This document shows, piece by piece, positions 34,351-43,220 of a DNA stretch of 64,000 nt. Where the stretch lies: assembly GCA_009783265.1 (NCBI GenBank), contig WRHM01000005.1, positions 62,001 to 126,000 on the forward strand, written 5' to 3'. This DNA is from Oscillospiraceae bacterium. Lineage in GTDB: Bacteria > Bacillota > Clostridia > Oscillospirales > WRJC01. Position 1 is the first letter of the stretch, and every line of letters begins with the position of its first letter. A program made the position numbers and the translations under genes. Below the pieces are notes generated by a model, which was not told where the DNA came from, searched no databases, and saw only the letters and a program-made list of their open reading frames with translations.

Positions 34351-35895
34351 ATGAAAGAAAAACTAAACAAAAAAACAAAAATTTGCGCGTTGATATTAGT
34401 TGCGGTTATTTTTCTTCCCGCGATATTTTCATGCGCAAAAGATAAAGAGGACGTGCCGTCGGATATAAATGTAACCGGGGAAAATAATCAGGCGGCAGCG
34501 GTTGATAACGGCGAAGAAGAAAGTAAACCCGCAGACCCCAGACAAATAAATCTTGATCTGTATGATTATCCCGATGTAAATTATGATCAGCACGAGTTTA
34601 AAATTTTAATACGCGGACAGCAGGACGAATGGGATTCTCAGGATATTGTAGCCGAAGAGGACAGCGCGGATGTAGTTGAATCGGCTGTGTATAAAAGAAA
34701 TCTGGAAATTGAAGAAAAATTAAATATAAAAATAACAGGCGTATGGGTCTTGATAGGGGAACAGATTTCAAAACTCAAAAAAGCCGTGACCGCTGGAGAT
34801 AATTCTTATGATGCGGTAATGCTTAATTTAGAGGACGCGTCAAACGCGACAAAACAGGGGCTTCTGATAAACTTAGCCGACACTTCGGGGGTAAATTTAT
34901 CAAATCCATGGTGGGACCAAAGCATAATGCAGGAAACTTCTGTTATGAACAAGACTTATTTTGCCACGGGAGATATTTCTATAATGGACAACGACGGGAC
35001 ATGGACGATGATGTTTAATAAAAAAATACTTAAAGATTTGGAATTGCCCGATATATATGATATAGTAAAAAAAGGCGAATGGACTGTAGATAAATTTATG
35101 GAACTGGGCAAGGGAGCGACTTTTGATTTGGACGGCGACGGGGTTATAACTTATCTCGATCAGGTCGCTTTCGCGACTACTGCCGATTCTGTTCAGGGGC
35201 TGTTTTACTCTCAGGGACTCAGGATAGTTAAAAAAGACGAAAATGATTTGCCGTATTACGCGCTTACCGGTGACGCGGTTATGACAAGCCTCGAAAAACT
35301 TTATGAGGTTTTCAGGGGTAACGGAGATTTTACTATGCTTTCGGGGGATTATCCTAATACGCCTCACGGAGGCTCTACTCATCTGGTTGTTCAGGACGCT
35401 TTTGAGCAAAACAGGGCTTTATTTTACGGCGAAGTAATGCAGTGCGTAAAAAGGCTGCGCCAGATGGAAACAGAATTCGGGATTATACCCTTTCCGAAAG
35501 CAAACGCAGAACAGAAGCAATATAACACTTATGTTCATTCGTGGGCTTCGGCGACTGCAGCTATTCCAAGGGGCGGCGATAACGACGACAGGACAAGCGC
35601 GATAATCGAGGCGCTCGCTTACGGCGGGTATAAATATATAACCCCGGCGTATTACGACGTAGCTTTAAAGTCAAAATATGCGCGCGACGACGAATCTTCT
35701 GAAATGCTCGATATAATTTTAGACGGGCGTCTGGCTGATTTGGGATATGTGGATAAATACGGCGGTCTTATGGGTAATTTTCAATCGAATATAACGGGCA
35801 AGAAAAATATTTTTGCTTCAACTATCGAGAAAGCCGAAGCGAAAATTCAGAAAGATATAGATAAAGCAATAGAAAAATACGACGAATTACCGTGA
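34351..35895 (+). CDS. ABC-type solute-binding lipoprotein (third paralog)
   Basis: A 514-residue lipoprotein with lipobox AIFSC (Cys28). After an acidic linker the core carries ESAVYKRNLEIEEKLNIKI, KGEWTVDKFMELG, the EF-hand-like DLDGDGVITYLDQ, and YYDVALKSKYARDDESSEML near the end, like its neighbours. It should bind a sugar or oligosaccharide outside the membrane. It forms a tandem pair with the gene at 32773 and is closed by a strong terminator. RBS is GAAGGAGAT. Confidence 0.87.
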   Translation: MKEKLNKKTKICALILVAVIFLPAIFSCAKDKEDVPSDINVTGENNQAAAVDNGEEESKPADPRQINLDLYDYPDVNYDQHEFKILIRGQQDEWDSQDIVAEEDSADVVESAVYKRNLEIEEKLNIKITGVWVLIGEQISKLKKAVTAGDNSYDAVMLNLEDASNATKQGLLINLADTSGVNLSNPWWDQSIMQETSVMNKTYFATGDISIMDNDGTWTMMFNKKILKDLELPDIYDIVKKGEWTVDKFMELGKGATFDLDGDGVITYLDQVAFATTADSVQGLFYSQGLRIVKKDENDLPYYALTGDAVMTSLEKLYEVFRGNGDFTMLSGDYPNTPHGGSTHLVVQDAFEQNRALFYGEVMQCVKRLRQMETEFGIIPFPKANAEQKQYNTYVHSWASATAAIPRGGDNDDRTSAIIEALAYGGYKYITPAYYDVALKSKYARDDESSEMLDIILDGRLADLGYVDKYGGLMGNFQSNITGKKNIFASTIEKAEAKIQKDIDKAIEKYDELP

Positions 35896-35913
35896 TATGA
35901 TTTATCTTGATTA

Positions 35914-35944
35914 AAAAAGGCAGGCATGGAAACCTGCCTTTTTG
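35914..35944 (+). terminator. Rho-independent terminator after the tandem lipoprotein genes
   Basis: AAAAAGGCAGG and CCTGCCTTTTT form an 11-bp perfect stem with an 8-nt loop and end in T residues. Confidence 0.9.
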
Positions 35945-36077
35945 CATAAATGTTTTCGTTAAAACATCCAAAAATAGAATTGATTATTTGTGTAATAAGT
36001 AGAAAATAAAAAAGTTTAAATAAAAAGTGTCCCCTGAGAGTGTAAAAAAGTATTAATAAATGAGGAGGTATTGGTGA

Positions 36078-36920
36078 ATGAGGAAAAAGAATAATGAAAA
36101 CGACGAAAATGATGAAGATTTTGAGGATTTTGAAGCAGAAGAATTGCTGAAAAGTTTGTTTGAAACGGAGAGATTGCGCCAAATTTCAGTAACCACCTTA
36201 AGAAAAGAATTGGAGGAATTAGAAGAAAGGGGGGGAGAAGAAAATCAAAAAAGAATAGAAGATATAAAAGCAGAACTCAGCATGATAGACCCTGAGCCGG
36301 AAACTGAAGAAGAAAAAGAAATGGAGAAACGTATAAGTGTAATTTTAAGAAACAGGCGTATAAAAATAGCGCGGGAAAGACGGTATAATAATTTCCTGAA
36401 AGTGATGATAGCCTGTTTACTGCTTATAATAATTGTATATGTTATATCCATAGCGACAACCGGCAGAAGTTTATTTGAGGGCATTTACACTTTGACGAGA
36501 GAAATATTTAAAGATACAAAAGAAAAAACTTTAAAAGACGATATCGATGAACCCTACGCTTCTGACATAAGAGAATATGATAATCTTGAAGAATTTAAAC
36601 AAACCGAAAAGATTGATATTTTAGCCCCCGAATATATTTCCGGAAATAAAAAAATTTACAAAATAGAATATAGAGTGTATGTAAATAATATATGTATTAG
36701 TTACAGCGGGGAAACATTTTTGACAGTTTATTTGAATACACCATTGATTGATATAAATAGCTATAATAATGAAGCGGAAGAATATAGTTTTAATGGCATG
36801 AATTATTATATATTTAAAAAAAACTCAACTATATCGTGGGAATATGACGAAAATGCGTATATTCTTAAATGTTCCGAAGATATTGATGATTATAAAAAAA
36901 TAATTGAAAGTATAAAATAA
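36078..36920 (+). CDS. Single-pass membrane protein with DUF4367-like C-terminus
   Basis: A 280-residue protein. The N-terminus is cytoplasmic, highly charged and coiled-coil-like (to about residue 112), one membrane span lies at about 113-133 (KVMIACLLLIIIVYVI), and the outside part has IYKIEYRVYVNNICISYSG, then FNGMNYYIFKKN and TISWEYDENAYILKCSEDI. This is the pattern of DUF4367-type domains found at the end of anti-sigma or sigma-linked proteins in Clostridia. No sigma factor gene is adjacent. Start: GAGGAGG lies 12 bp before the ATG. The family link is moderately sure. Confidence 0.65.
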   Translation: MRKKNNENDENDEDFEDFEAEELLKSLFETERLRQISVTTLRKELEELEERGGEENQKRIEDIKAELSMIDPEPETEEEKEMEKRISVILRNRRIKIARERRYNNFLKVMIACLLLIIIVYVISIATTGRSLFEGIYTLTREIFKDTKEKTLKDDIDEPYASDIREYDNLEEFKQTEKIDILAPEYISGNKKIYKIEYRVYVNNICISYSGETFLTVYLNTPLIDINSYNNEAEEYSFNGMNYYIFKKNSTISWEYDENAYILKCSEDIDDYKKIIESIK

Positions 36921-36952
36921 GAGAATAATGAGATGAAAGGAGAAAAAATTTT

Positions 36953-37363
36953 ATGAAAAAAATAAATAAAAAAATATTGTTTGTTTTGATTATATCGGCG
37001 ATATGCATGGTATCGTTAATGATGATGCAGACATACGCCGCTGACGGCGATATTCATAATTGTGATGAACACGGCGATATTGAAATTGTTTATGGGAATA
37101 TTCCTGCTGACAAAGTTGAAAGATTATTAAATGAAATTTTTGGATGCGATGACGGTGAATCGGGTCCGACCCGCGTGAATCTGCTATGCGTTTTTACAAA
37201 TCATATAAAAGAATCAGGGGTGCTTGAAACAACTGAACATAACGCTTATCCGGATGCTCCGCATTGCAAAAAAATATTTACATACGTTGAATATTGTATA
37301 AGGGGCGGCTGCGATTATTTCGCGATTACAGACCGGATAACCACCCGAATCGGGTGTCATTAA
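36953..37363 (+). CDS. Small secreted Cys/His-rich protein of unknown function
   Basis: A 136-residue protein with a signal peptide (ends near MQTYAA, residue 30) and a mature part holding seven Cys and several His (HNCDEHGD, FGCDDGE, PHCKK, EYCIRGGCDY, IGCH at the very end). Spacing suggests disulfides or a metal site outside the cell. I recognise no family. It is 32 bp after the DUF4367-like gene with its own RBS (GAAAGGAG), so the two are probably cotranscribed. Confidence 0.65.
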   Translation: MKKINKKILFVLIISAICMVSLMMMQTYAADGDIHNCDEHGDIEIVYGNIPADKVERLLNEIFGCDDGESGPTRVNLLCVFTNHIKESGVLETTEHNAYPDAPHCKKIFTYVEYCIRGGCDYFAITDRITTRIGCH

Positions 37364-37376
37364 TATAATTTAATTG

Positions 37377-37608
37377 GATATTAGCAACGAGGGCGGCTGA
37401 GGACGTCTTTAATTGGTAAAAGAAAAGATAACGTCAACTGTTGGTGCTGTAGGCGCTATCTTCTGGAGAAAAGAAAATTGTGTTATACGCGATTAAACAT
37501 AATTTAAAAGAAGAGGTATTTATTCTTAATATAATCCTGTTGATAGAAAAGATTGTATTTAGGTGCATAAAAATATAATTATATCCGAAACGTCCTCATT
37601 GTTAATAT
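37377..37608. other. Possible structured RNA region between 36953 gene and nifS
   Basis: ATATTAGCAACGAGG (from 37378) can pair over about 210 nt with CCTCATTGTTAATAT (ending 37608), with one wobble and one mismatch. GAGGACGT (from 37400) and ACGTCCTC are also exact complements. The region has no convincing gene, sits before a strong terminator, and may be a noncoding RNA of about 230 nt. It is not matched to a known family. Confidence 0.35.
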
Positions 37609-37622
37609 AAAAAATATAAAAA

Positions 37623-37666
37623 GCAAACCGGGAAATGATTTTATTCGTTTTCCGGTTTGTTTTTTA
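37623..37666 (+). terminator. Strong Rho-independent terminator
   Basis: GCAAACCGGGAAA on the left and TTTTCCGGTTTG on the right (CAAACCGG/CCGGTTTG exact), followed by TTTTTT. It closes the unit that includes the secreted protein gene and the possible RNA. Confidence 0.9.
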
Positions 37667-37730
37667 TTGAATTTACAGTTCAATTGATTTTCATGCGGGT
37701 TAATGTGATATAGTAAAACGTAAAAAATTG

Positions 37731-37786
37731 AAATATATGCATATTTATGCGCTTTTGCGCGCAAAAGAATAAATATGCATATATTT
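37731..37786. repeat. 56-bp AT-rich palindrome upstream of nifS
   Basis: AAATATATGCATATTTAT (37731-37748) is exactly complementary to ATAAATATGCATATATTT (37769-37786); between them CTTTTGCGCGCAAAAG is also palindromic, with one small bulge in each transition. It could extrude as a cruciform, bind a dimeric regulator or be a hairpin in RNA. It lies about 100 bp before the nifS promoter. Confidence 0.85.
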
Positions 37787-37880
37787 GCATATACTACGAT
37801 TTATGCGGGGAAAGCGCGAAAATGCACAACATAAAGTAAATATAATTTACTGCCGGCTGATAATTTATATTTTATGTTTA

Positions 37881-37909
37881 TTGACTATTTAAGATAAATA
37901 TGGTAAAAT
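37881..37909 (+). promoter_or_regulatory. Promoter of nifS
   Basis: TTGACT (37881-37886), 17-bp spacer, TAAAAT (37904-37909), about 47 bp before the start codon. Confidence 0.8.
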
Positions 37910-37955
37910 ATAATTGATATGCAGGATAAATTAAGAGAGGAACGTTAATTTTATA

Positions 37956-39146
37956 ATGGAAAGAATATATATGGATAATGCCGCAACTACTCAAATGAGC
38001 GAAGCGGCAAAAAAAACCATGATTGATACAATGGAAAACTGCTACGGCAACGCGTCGAGTCTGCACAGTTTTGGAAATCATGCGGCGATTATATTGCAAC
38101 AGTCAAGGGAAATTATGGCGAAATATCTTAACGCCGAACCGAGAGAAATATATTTCACATCATGCGGGAGCGAATCTGACAATCAGGCGATTTTAACCGG
38201 AATAAAACTCGGCGCGAAAAAAAATAAAAAGCATATTATATCGACAAAAATCGAACATCACGCAATTTTGCACATGCTTGAAAGACTAAAAAAAGAAGGC
38301 TATGAAGTGACTTTTCTGGACGTTGGCAAAAACGGCATAGTAAAGCCCAATGATGTCGCGTCTGCAATCAAAGAAAATACGGCTCTTGTCACAATCATGT
38401 ACGCAAACAACGAGATAGGCACAATACAGCCAATAAAAGAAATCGGGCAGATCTGTAAAGACAAAAAAATATTGTTTCACACAGACGCAGTTCAGGCGGG
38501 CGGGCATATTGATATAGACGTGGCTGAAAATAATATAGATATGCTCTCTCTTTCAGCGCATAAATTCAACGGGCCGAAAGGCGTCGGGATTTTATACTGC
38601 AAAAAAAATATTATCCCCGAAAGATTGATCGAGGGCGGCGGTCATGAGAGAGGTAGGAGAGCCGGGACTGAAAATATTCCGGGGATTGCGTCAATGGCTG
38701 CGGCATTTGAGGATAGCTGCCTTAATATACAAAAACACGGGGAGTACACGTCAAAACTGCGCGATAAGTTAATCGCCGGACTTTCAAAAATCCCGAATTG
38801 TATCGTCAACGGCGACTTAACAAACAGACTTCCGGGCAATGTGAATATGTGTTTTGAAGGAGTAGAGGGTGAATCGCTGTTATTAATGCTTGATATGCGC
38901 GGAATTGCCGCGTCGTCGGGGTCTGCGTGTACGTCAGGCTCGCTTGACCCAAGCCATGTGCTGCTCGCTCTCGGGCTGCCTCACGAAATCGCGCACGGTT
39001 CGCTCAGATTATCGCTTTCGCATTATAACACCGAAGAAGAAATAGATTATATTATAAAAACCGTCCCGGAAATTGTAGGATATTTGAGAAATATGTCTCC
39101 GGTGTGGGAGAAAATCCAAAAAGGGGAAATGAAAAGCAGGCTATGA
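37956..39146 (+). CDS. nifS: Cysteine desulfurase, NifS/IscS type
   Basis: A 396-residue PLP enzyme that removes sulfur from cysteine as a persulfide. The PLP lysine is in LSAHKFNGPKGVG, the substrate-side His in TKIEHHAIL, and the catalytic Cys in SSGSACTSGSLDPSHV. The long loop around that Cys fits the NifS/IscS class that delivers to Fe-S scaffolds or MnmA. MnmA is encoded 500 bp downstream, so sulfur for tRNA thiolation is a likely use. The scaffold gene nifU/iscU, often next in Clostridia, is missing; a lipoprotein gene stands in that place. Confidence 0.95.
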   Translation: MERIYMDNAATTQMSEAAKKTMIDTMENCYGNASSLHSFGNHAAIILQQSREIMAKYLNAEPREIYFTSCGSESDNQAILTGIKLGAKKNKKHIISTKIEHHAILHMLERLKKEGYEVTFLDVGKNGIVKPNDVASAIKENTALVTIMYANNEIGTIQPIKEIGQICKDKKILFHTDAVQAGGHIDIDVAENNIDMLSLSAHKFNGPKGVGILYCKKNIIPERLIEGGGHERGRRAGTENIPGIASMAAAFEDSCLNIQKHGEYTSKLRDKLIAGLSKIPNCIVNGDLTNRLPGNVNMCFEGVEGESLLLMLDMRGIAASSGSACTSGSLDPSHVLLALGLPHEIAHGSLRLSLSHYNTEEEIDYIIKTVPEIVGYLRNMSPVWEKIQKGEMKSRL

Positions 39147-39619
39147 AAAAACATATCGCAATAATTGTTATTAGCGTTTTTATCTTACTATTATTATCTT
39201 CGTGCAGTGATAATGAAAATAAAAACGACGAATATCCAAATTACTTTACTACCGGAAACTATTATTTGGACGGGGATACAGGCAACGCTTGTATTCAGAT
39301 TATAAATTATAACACAATGAGATTTATAAACTTTGATATAGATTATTTAGCATACTATCTTGTCGCAGAGGGCACAGATTATACAGGAAAAGAAATTGAA
39401 GATTTCATGGAACGGCATAATTTACCGGACGTGTTCAACGAAGTAATAGAGTTTGAATTTAATGAGGAAGATAACAATATTTATGTAAAAGCCCTTTCAA
39501 ACTCAAATGAGACAAATGATGCTTTTACAGTTAATTACCGTATGAAATATGAAAATAAAGATACTATTTCGTTTATGGAAAAAGTATATATTCGTTGCGA
39601 TATAACCCAAAGCGTGTAA
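39143..39619 (+). CDS. Small lipoprotein of unknown function
   Basis: A 158-residue lipoprotein: hydrophobic N-terminus (MKKHIAIIVISVFILLLL) with lipobox LSSC near residue 20, then an acidic mature part of beta character (DGDTGNACIQIINYNTMRF). The start ATG overlaps the nifS stop as ATGA, so translation is probably coupled; an upstream ATG inside nifS is less likely. I recognise no family, and its place between nifS and mnmA has no obvious reason. Confidence 0.75.
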   Translation: MKKHIAIIVISVFILLLLSSCSDNENKNDEYPNYFTTGNYYLDGDTGNACIQIINYNTMRFINFDIDYLAYYLVAEGTDYTGKEIEDFMERHNLPDVFNEVIEFEFNEEDNNIYVKALSNSNETNDAFTVNYRMKYENKDTISFMEKVYIRCDITQSV

Positions 39620-39639
39620 AAAATTTAGGATATAAAATT

Positions 39640-40689
39640 ATGAAAAATTTAAACGCCAACCGCCATATAATCGCCATGAGCGGCGGGATAGACAGCTCCG
39701 TCGCGGCTTTTTTGATAAAAGAACAGGGATATGACTGCGCGGGAATAACGATGAATTTGTTCGATGATTTTGATGTTGACAAAGATACTCAAAACGTCGC
39801 GGATTCTCTTGAAATGCCGCTTTATATAGCTGATTTCAGGGACTTTTTCGAAAAAGAAGTCATAAAGCGTTTTACAGAAGATTATATAAAAAGCTGTACG
39901 CCGAATCCGTGTATTAATTGCAACAGGTTTATGAAGTTCGGGAGATTGCTTGATAAGGCAAAAGAACTTGATTATGATTATATAGCGACAGGGCATTACG
40001 CCCGAATTGATGGATCAAACGGCAGGTATTTATTAAAAAAAGCCGCTGACGAAAAAAAAGACCAGAGTTATGTGTTATATTCGCTAACTCAGGAGCAGTT
40101 AAAATATATAAAATTCCCGTTAGGAAATCTTACAAAGCCCGAAGTACGCAAAATCGCGGAAGAGCAGGGATTTATTAACGCGAAAAAAAAAGAAAGTCAG
40201 GATATTTGTTTTGTGCAGAAGAATCAGACAGGGGATTATGCTGATTTTATAGAGAAATATACGGGCAGAGCTTTTCCGGACGGCGATTTTGTTGATTTAA
40301 ACGGGAATATTTTAGGGCGGCACAAAGGGATAATAAGATACACAATAGGGCAGAGGAGGGGACTCGGGCTTGCGTTAAAAGAGTCTATGTATGTGTATGA
40401 CAAAAACGCCGGAAACAATACTGTGATTTTATGCAGGGATGAAGAACTCTATACAAAAGAATTAATCGCGCGCGATATAAATTTAATCCCGTTTGACATG
40501 ATAAACAATAAAATAAAAATCAAAGCAAAAGTGCGGTATAACCAGACAGAACAGCCCGCGATTGTTGAGCAAACCGGTGAAGATACTCTGCATATAGAAT
40601 TTGATAATCCGCAGAGGGCGATAACAAAAGGTCAGGCGGTTGTGTTGTATGACGGCGATATTGTTATAGGCGGGGGAACGATTGTGTGA
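39640..40689 (+). CDS. mnmA: tRNA-specific 2-thiouridylase
   Basis: A 349-residue PP-loop enzyme that puts sulfur on C2 of U34 in tRNA Lys/Glu/Gln. Motifs: MSGGIDSSVAAFL (PP-loop), TPNPCINCNRFMKFG (first catalytic Cys), ATGHYARID, KKDQSYVLYSL, and KKESQDICFV (second Cys). I chose ATG 39640 (MKNLNANRH) because it fits the family N-terminus, with AGGA 10 bp upstream. Sulfur likely comes from the NifS upstream. Length is normal. Confidence 0.95.
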   Translation: MKNLNANRHIIAMSGGIDSSVAAFLIKEQGYDCAGITMNLFDDFDVDKDTQNVADSLEMPLYIADFRDFFEKEVIKRFTEDYIKSCTPNPCINCNRFMKFGRLLDKAKELDYDYIATGHYARIDGSNGRYLLKKAADEKKDQSYVLYSLTQEQLKYIKFPLGNLTKPEVRKIAEEQGFINAKKKESQDICFVQKNQTGDYADFIEKYTGRAFPDGDFVDLNGNILGRHKGIIRYTIGQRRGLGLALKESMYVYDKNAGNNTVILCRDEELYTKELIARDINLIPFDMINNKIKIKAKVRYNQTEQPAIVEQTGEDTLHIEFDNPQRAITKGQAVVLYDGDIVIGGGTIV

Positions 40690-40718
40690 GAAAATTTTTT
40701 ATTGACAGAGGGGGAAAA

Positions 40719-41144
40719 ATGAATATAATTTATAAAGAAAATGTTTTAACGGCAGATGATTTTATTATGTTTCAGAGAAAAATGAATTGGAATGAAGATT
40801 CAAGAGAATTAATTGCAAAGTCATTGTCAAATACTGTGTATTCAATAGTTGCTCTCAAAAATGATGAAGTTATTGGTATGGGCAGATTGGTTGGAGACGC
40901 CGCGATGTATTGGTATATACAAGATGTTTTTATTTTAACGCAGTATCAGGGTAAGGGTATAGGCACGGAAATTGTCAAAAGATTAATTGATTATGTAAAA
41001 ATAAATGCAGTTCCGGACAGCGGATATTCTATATATCTGTTTGCCGCAAAAGGAAAAGAAAGTTTTTATGAAAGGCTGGGATTTAAGAACAGGCCGCACG
41101 AATATGAAGGGGCGGGCATGGAAATAGAAGGCCCGGTTAAATAA
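40719..41144 (+). CDS. GNAT family N-acetyltransferase
   Basis: A 141-residue GCN5-related acetyltransferase: EVIGMGRLVGDAAMYWYIQD and the acetyl-CoA loop TQYQGKGIGTEIVKRLIDYV, then KGKESFYERLGFKNRPHEYEG. This resembles small YjcF/ElaA-like acetyltransferases of unknown substrate. The start at 40719 is supported by GAGGGGG 4-10 bp upstream. It follows mnmA by 29 bp. Confidence 0.87.
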   Translation: MNIIYKENVLTADDFIMFQRKMNWNEDSRELIAKSLSNTVYSIVALKNDEVIGMGRLVGDAAMYWYIQDVFILTQYQGKGIGTEIVKRLIDYVKINAVPDSGYSIYLFAAKGKESFYERLGFKNRPHEYEGAGMEIEGPVK

Positions 41145-41200
41145 AAATAAGTCTGTGTATTATTATTTATAAAAAACAAAGCGGGAGAAAATGAAAATAT

Positions 41201-41506
41201 ATGGTTGATTTGGAGCAGTTACAAAAAAGAGTTTATCAGAACAAAGTTAAACAAGGATTTAATGTCACTGATATTTTCAAGGAATTTTGTTATACATACG
41301 GCGAATTGTCGGAAGCCTGTGAAGCATATCTGAATAAAAAAGACGATTTAGGCGAAGAACTGGCAGATGTTGTAGTGTATTTATTGGGACTTGCGGAAAT
41401 TCTGGGCATTAATTTAGAAAAAGAAATATTAAATAAAATAGAAAAAAACGAAAAAAGGCAGTATATACAAAAAGACGGAATAAATATAAGAGTAAGCGGT
41501 GAATAA
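41201..41506 (+). CDS. MazG-like nucleotide pyrophosphohydrolase
   Basis: A 101-residue all-alpha NTP pyrophosphatase: YTYGELSEACEAYLNK and GEELADVVVYLLGLAEILG give the E-x-x-E and E-x-x-D Mg-binding motif. Members cleave (d)NTPs or modified nucleotides to monophosphates and clean the pool. It is a short single-domain form. RBS GCGGGAG lies about 10 bp before ATG. Confidence 0.87.
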   Translation: MVDLEQLQKRVYQNKVKQGFNVTDIFKEFCYTYGELSEACEAYLNKKDDLGEELADVVVYLLGLAEILGINLEKEILNKIEKNEKRQYIQKDGINIRVSGE

Positions 41507-41510
41507 TTTT

Positions 41511-41540
41511 GTAGGGCGCGACGACCTCGACGCGCCGTGA
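41511..41540. repeat. Family D palindrome, intergenic copy
   Basis: GTAGGGCGCGACGACC with TCGACGCGCCGTG, followed by a near-duplicate of GTGAAAAGATAAAAA spaced 29 bp. It lies between the MazG-like gene and larE. Confidence 0.75.
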
Positions 41541-41598
41541 AAAGATAAAAATAAAAGCGTGCCGTGAAAAGATAAAAACATAGGGTAATAAATAATCT

Positions 41599-42408
41599 AT
41601 GAATATTTATGAAAAATACGAAAAATTAAAAGATATAATAAAATCCTACGACCACCTCGCAGTCGCGTTCTCAGGAGGCGTTGACTCGACTTTTTTGTTA
41701 AAAGTCGCGCATGATATTCTCGGAGATAAAACAGTCGCCGCGACTGCGCGTCTGCGTTTTTTTCCCGAAAGGGAACTTGCCGAAGCTATAAAATTTTGCC
41801 AAAAAGAAAAAATCAGGCATATAATCTGCGATGTTGACGAACTAAATATTGACGGAGTGGCAAAAAATCCGCCGGACAGGTGCTATTTATGCAAAAACGA
41901 AATCATGAAAAAAATCAAACAGGCCGCCGGATTATATGATATAAAATATATCGCGGATGGAACGAATTTTGACGACGACGAAAATGACAGGCCAGGGTTT
42001 AAAGCCGTAAAAGAACACGGGATAAAAAGCCCGCTTAAAGAGGCTGAATTATCAAAAACCGAAATCCGCGAATTGTCAAAAAATCTTGGGCTTGATACAT
42101 GGGATAAACCGGCGTTTGCGTGTCTGGCTTCAAGATTTGTTTATGGAGAGGAAATAACGGAAAAAAAACTCGGCATGGTCGAAAAAGCCGAGCAATTATT
42201 ATTTGGTTTGGGATTTTCGCAATTCAGGGTGCGGATACACGAAAAAATAGCGAGAATAGAGATAAATCCGGGAGAATTCGCTAAAATAACCGAACCTGAA
42301 ATTTCCCGGAAAATATGTGACGGGTTAAAACAATATGGATTTGCATATATAACGCTTGATTTGAACGGGTATAAAATGGGCAGCATGAACGCGACTTTAA
42401 ATAAATAA
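41599..42408 (+). CDS. larE: LarE-type sulfur transferase for nickel-pincer cofactor synthesis
   Basis: A 269-residue PP-loop protein: VAFSGGVDSTFLLKVA at the N-terminus, PPDRCYLCKNEIMKKI, and DKPAFACLASRFVYGEEIT. LarE moves sulfur to the pyridinium carboxylate intermediate of the lactate racemase cofactor. Besides the Cys in ACLAS, it has a C-x-x-C (CYLC), so it may be of the type with three cysteines that hold a 4Fe-4S cluster instead of sacrificing its own Cys. larA, larB and larC are not in the window. Confidence 0.88.
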   Translation: MNIYEKYEKLKDIIKSYDHLAVAFSGGVDSTFLLKVAHDILGDKTVAATARLRFFPERELAEAIKFCQKEKIRHIICDVDELNIDGVAKNPPDRCYLCKNEIMKKIKQAAGLYDIKYIADGTNFDDDENDRPGFKAVKEHGIKSPLKEAELSKTEIRELSKNLGLDTWDKPAFACLASRFVYGEEITEKKLGMVEKAEQLLFGLGFSQFRVRIHEKIARIEINPGEFAKITEPEISRKICDGLKQYGFAYITLDLNGYKMGSMNATLNK

Positions 42409-42419
42409 TTTTATTTATA

Positions 42420-42553
42420 TTATAGTAATTCTAATTGAAAACCATCCCACCCCTCCACGTAGGGGAATTGCGCGCAAATTCGGCGTTTTGTCTAATTCCC
42501 CTCCGCGGAGGGGTGGCAAGCGTTAGCTTGACGGGGTGGTTTTCAACTTGCTT
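42420..42553 (-). repeat. Family A palindromic element, copy 3 (134 bp)
   Basis: Same orientation and terminal sequences as the copy at 11225 (TTATAGTAATTCTA to CAACTTGCTT), but lacking 11 bp of the left inner arm (GCCCTGCGGGT). It separates larE from the convergent regulator gene. Confidence 0.9.
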
Positions 42554-42566
42554 TATATTATTTTAT

Positions 42567-43139
42567 TTACACGGATTCGCCGAAAACTATCCCGAAAATT
42601 TGATTTATCGTGTTTCTGCCGTAATCCGTAAGAGTATATAATTCGTTGCTTTTGCAGATGATTTTTGAGTTTTCGAGTATAGAAAGATGATGATATAACT
42701 GTCCGCCAATGCAGCCTGTTTTCATAGTAAGCTCGTTTGACGAGAGAAATTTTTTAGATATTAGTACTTTAAGTATAGCGATTCTTTTCTGGCTTGAGAA
42801 CGCCTCGACTGCGCCGGCGAGTTTGGCTTCGTCGATTGCGTTGATTTTATCCTGACTGTCAACTGAATAAAAAAACGCTTCGCTCAAATTTCCGTGTTCG
42901 CTGCCGCTTACGGAAAAAACCGCGGACATGCAAATCCCTGATTCGTCTGTATTTATTATATCTTTCATGATTTGCATGAGCTCGTTTGATTTTTCTTTGA
43001 GTTTATCGCGCAAACCGTCGCTTTGAGGCTTTGGGATTTCGATTTCAGGCTCAGGGGCTGATTTCATGTTGTCGATTTGTTTTTGCAAAGCGTCAAGATT
43101 TTGCTGGATCTGCAATAAAATATTATTTTCTATATCCAT
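42567..43139 (-). CDS. Winged-helix (ArsR-like) regulator with N-terminal coiled coil
   Basis: A 190-residue protein. Residues 1-75 are helical and charged (coiled-coil-like), the middle has a short beta segment (ICMSAVFSVSG), and the C-terminal 90 residues form an ArsR-type winged helix: FSSQKRIAILKVLISKKF, SSNELTMKTGCIGGQLYHHLSILENSKII, then LYTLTDYGRNTI. It probably binds DNA as a dimer; the signal is unknown. It stands alone, with repeats on both sides. Confidence 0.78.
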   Translation of the reverse strand: MDIENNILLQIQQNLDALQKQIDNMKSAPEPEIEIPKPQSDGLRDKLKEKSNELMQIMKDIINTDESGICMSAVFSVSGSEHGNLSEAFFYSVDSQDKINAIDEAKLAGAVEAFSSQKRIAILKVLISKKFLSSNELTMKTGCIGGQLYHHLSILENSKIICKSNELYTLTDYGRNTINQIFGIVFGESV

Positions 43140-43220
43140 GATATAAAATTTTATCCTTTCGGGGATTATTTTGATTTTATTATATACAATTTACAGTAAT
43201 TTGTCAATATATTTTTGTAA

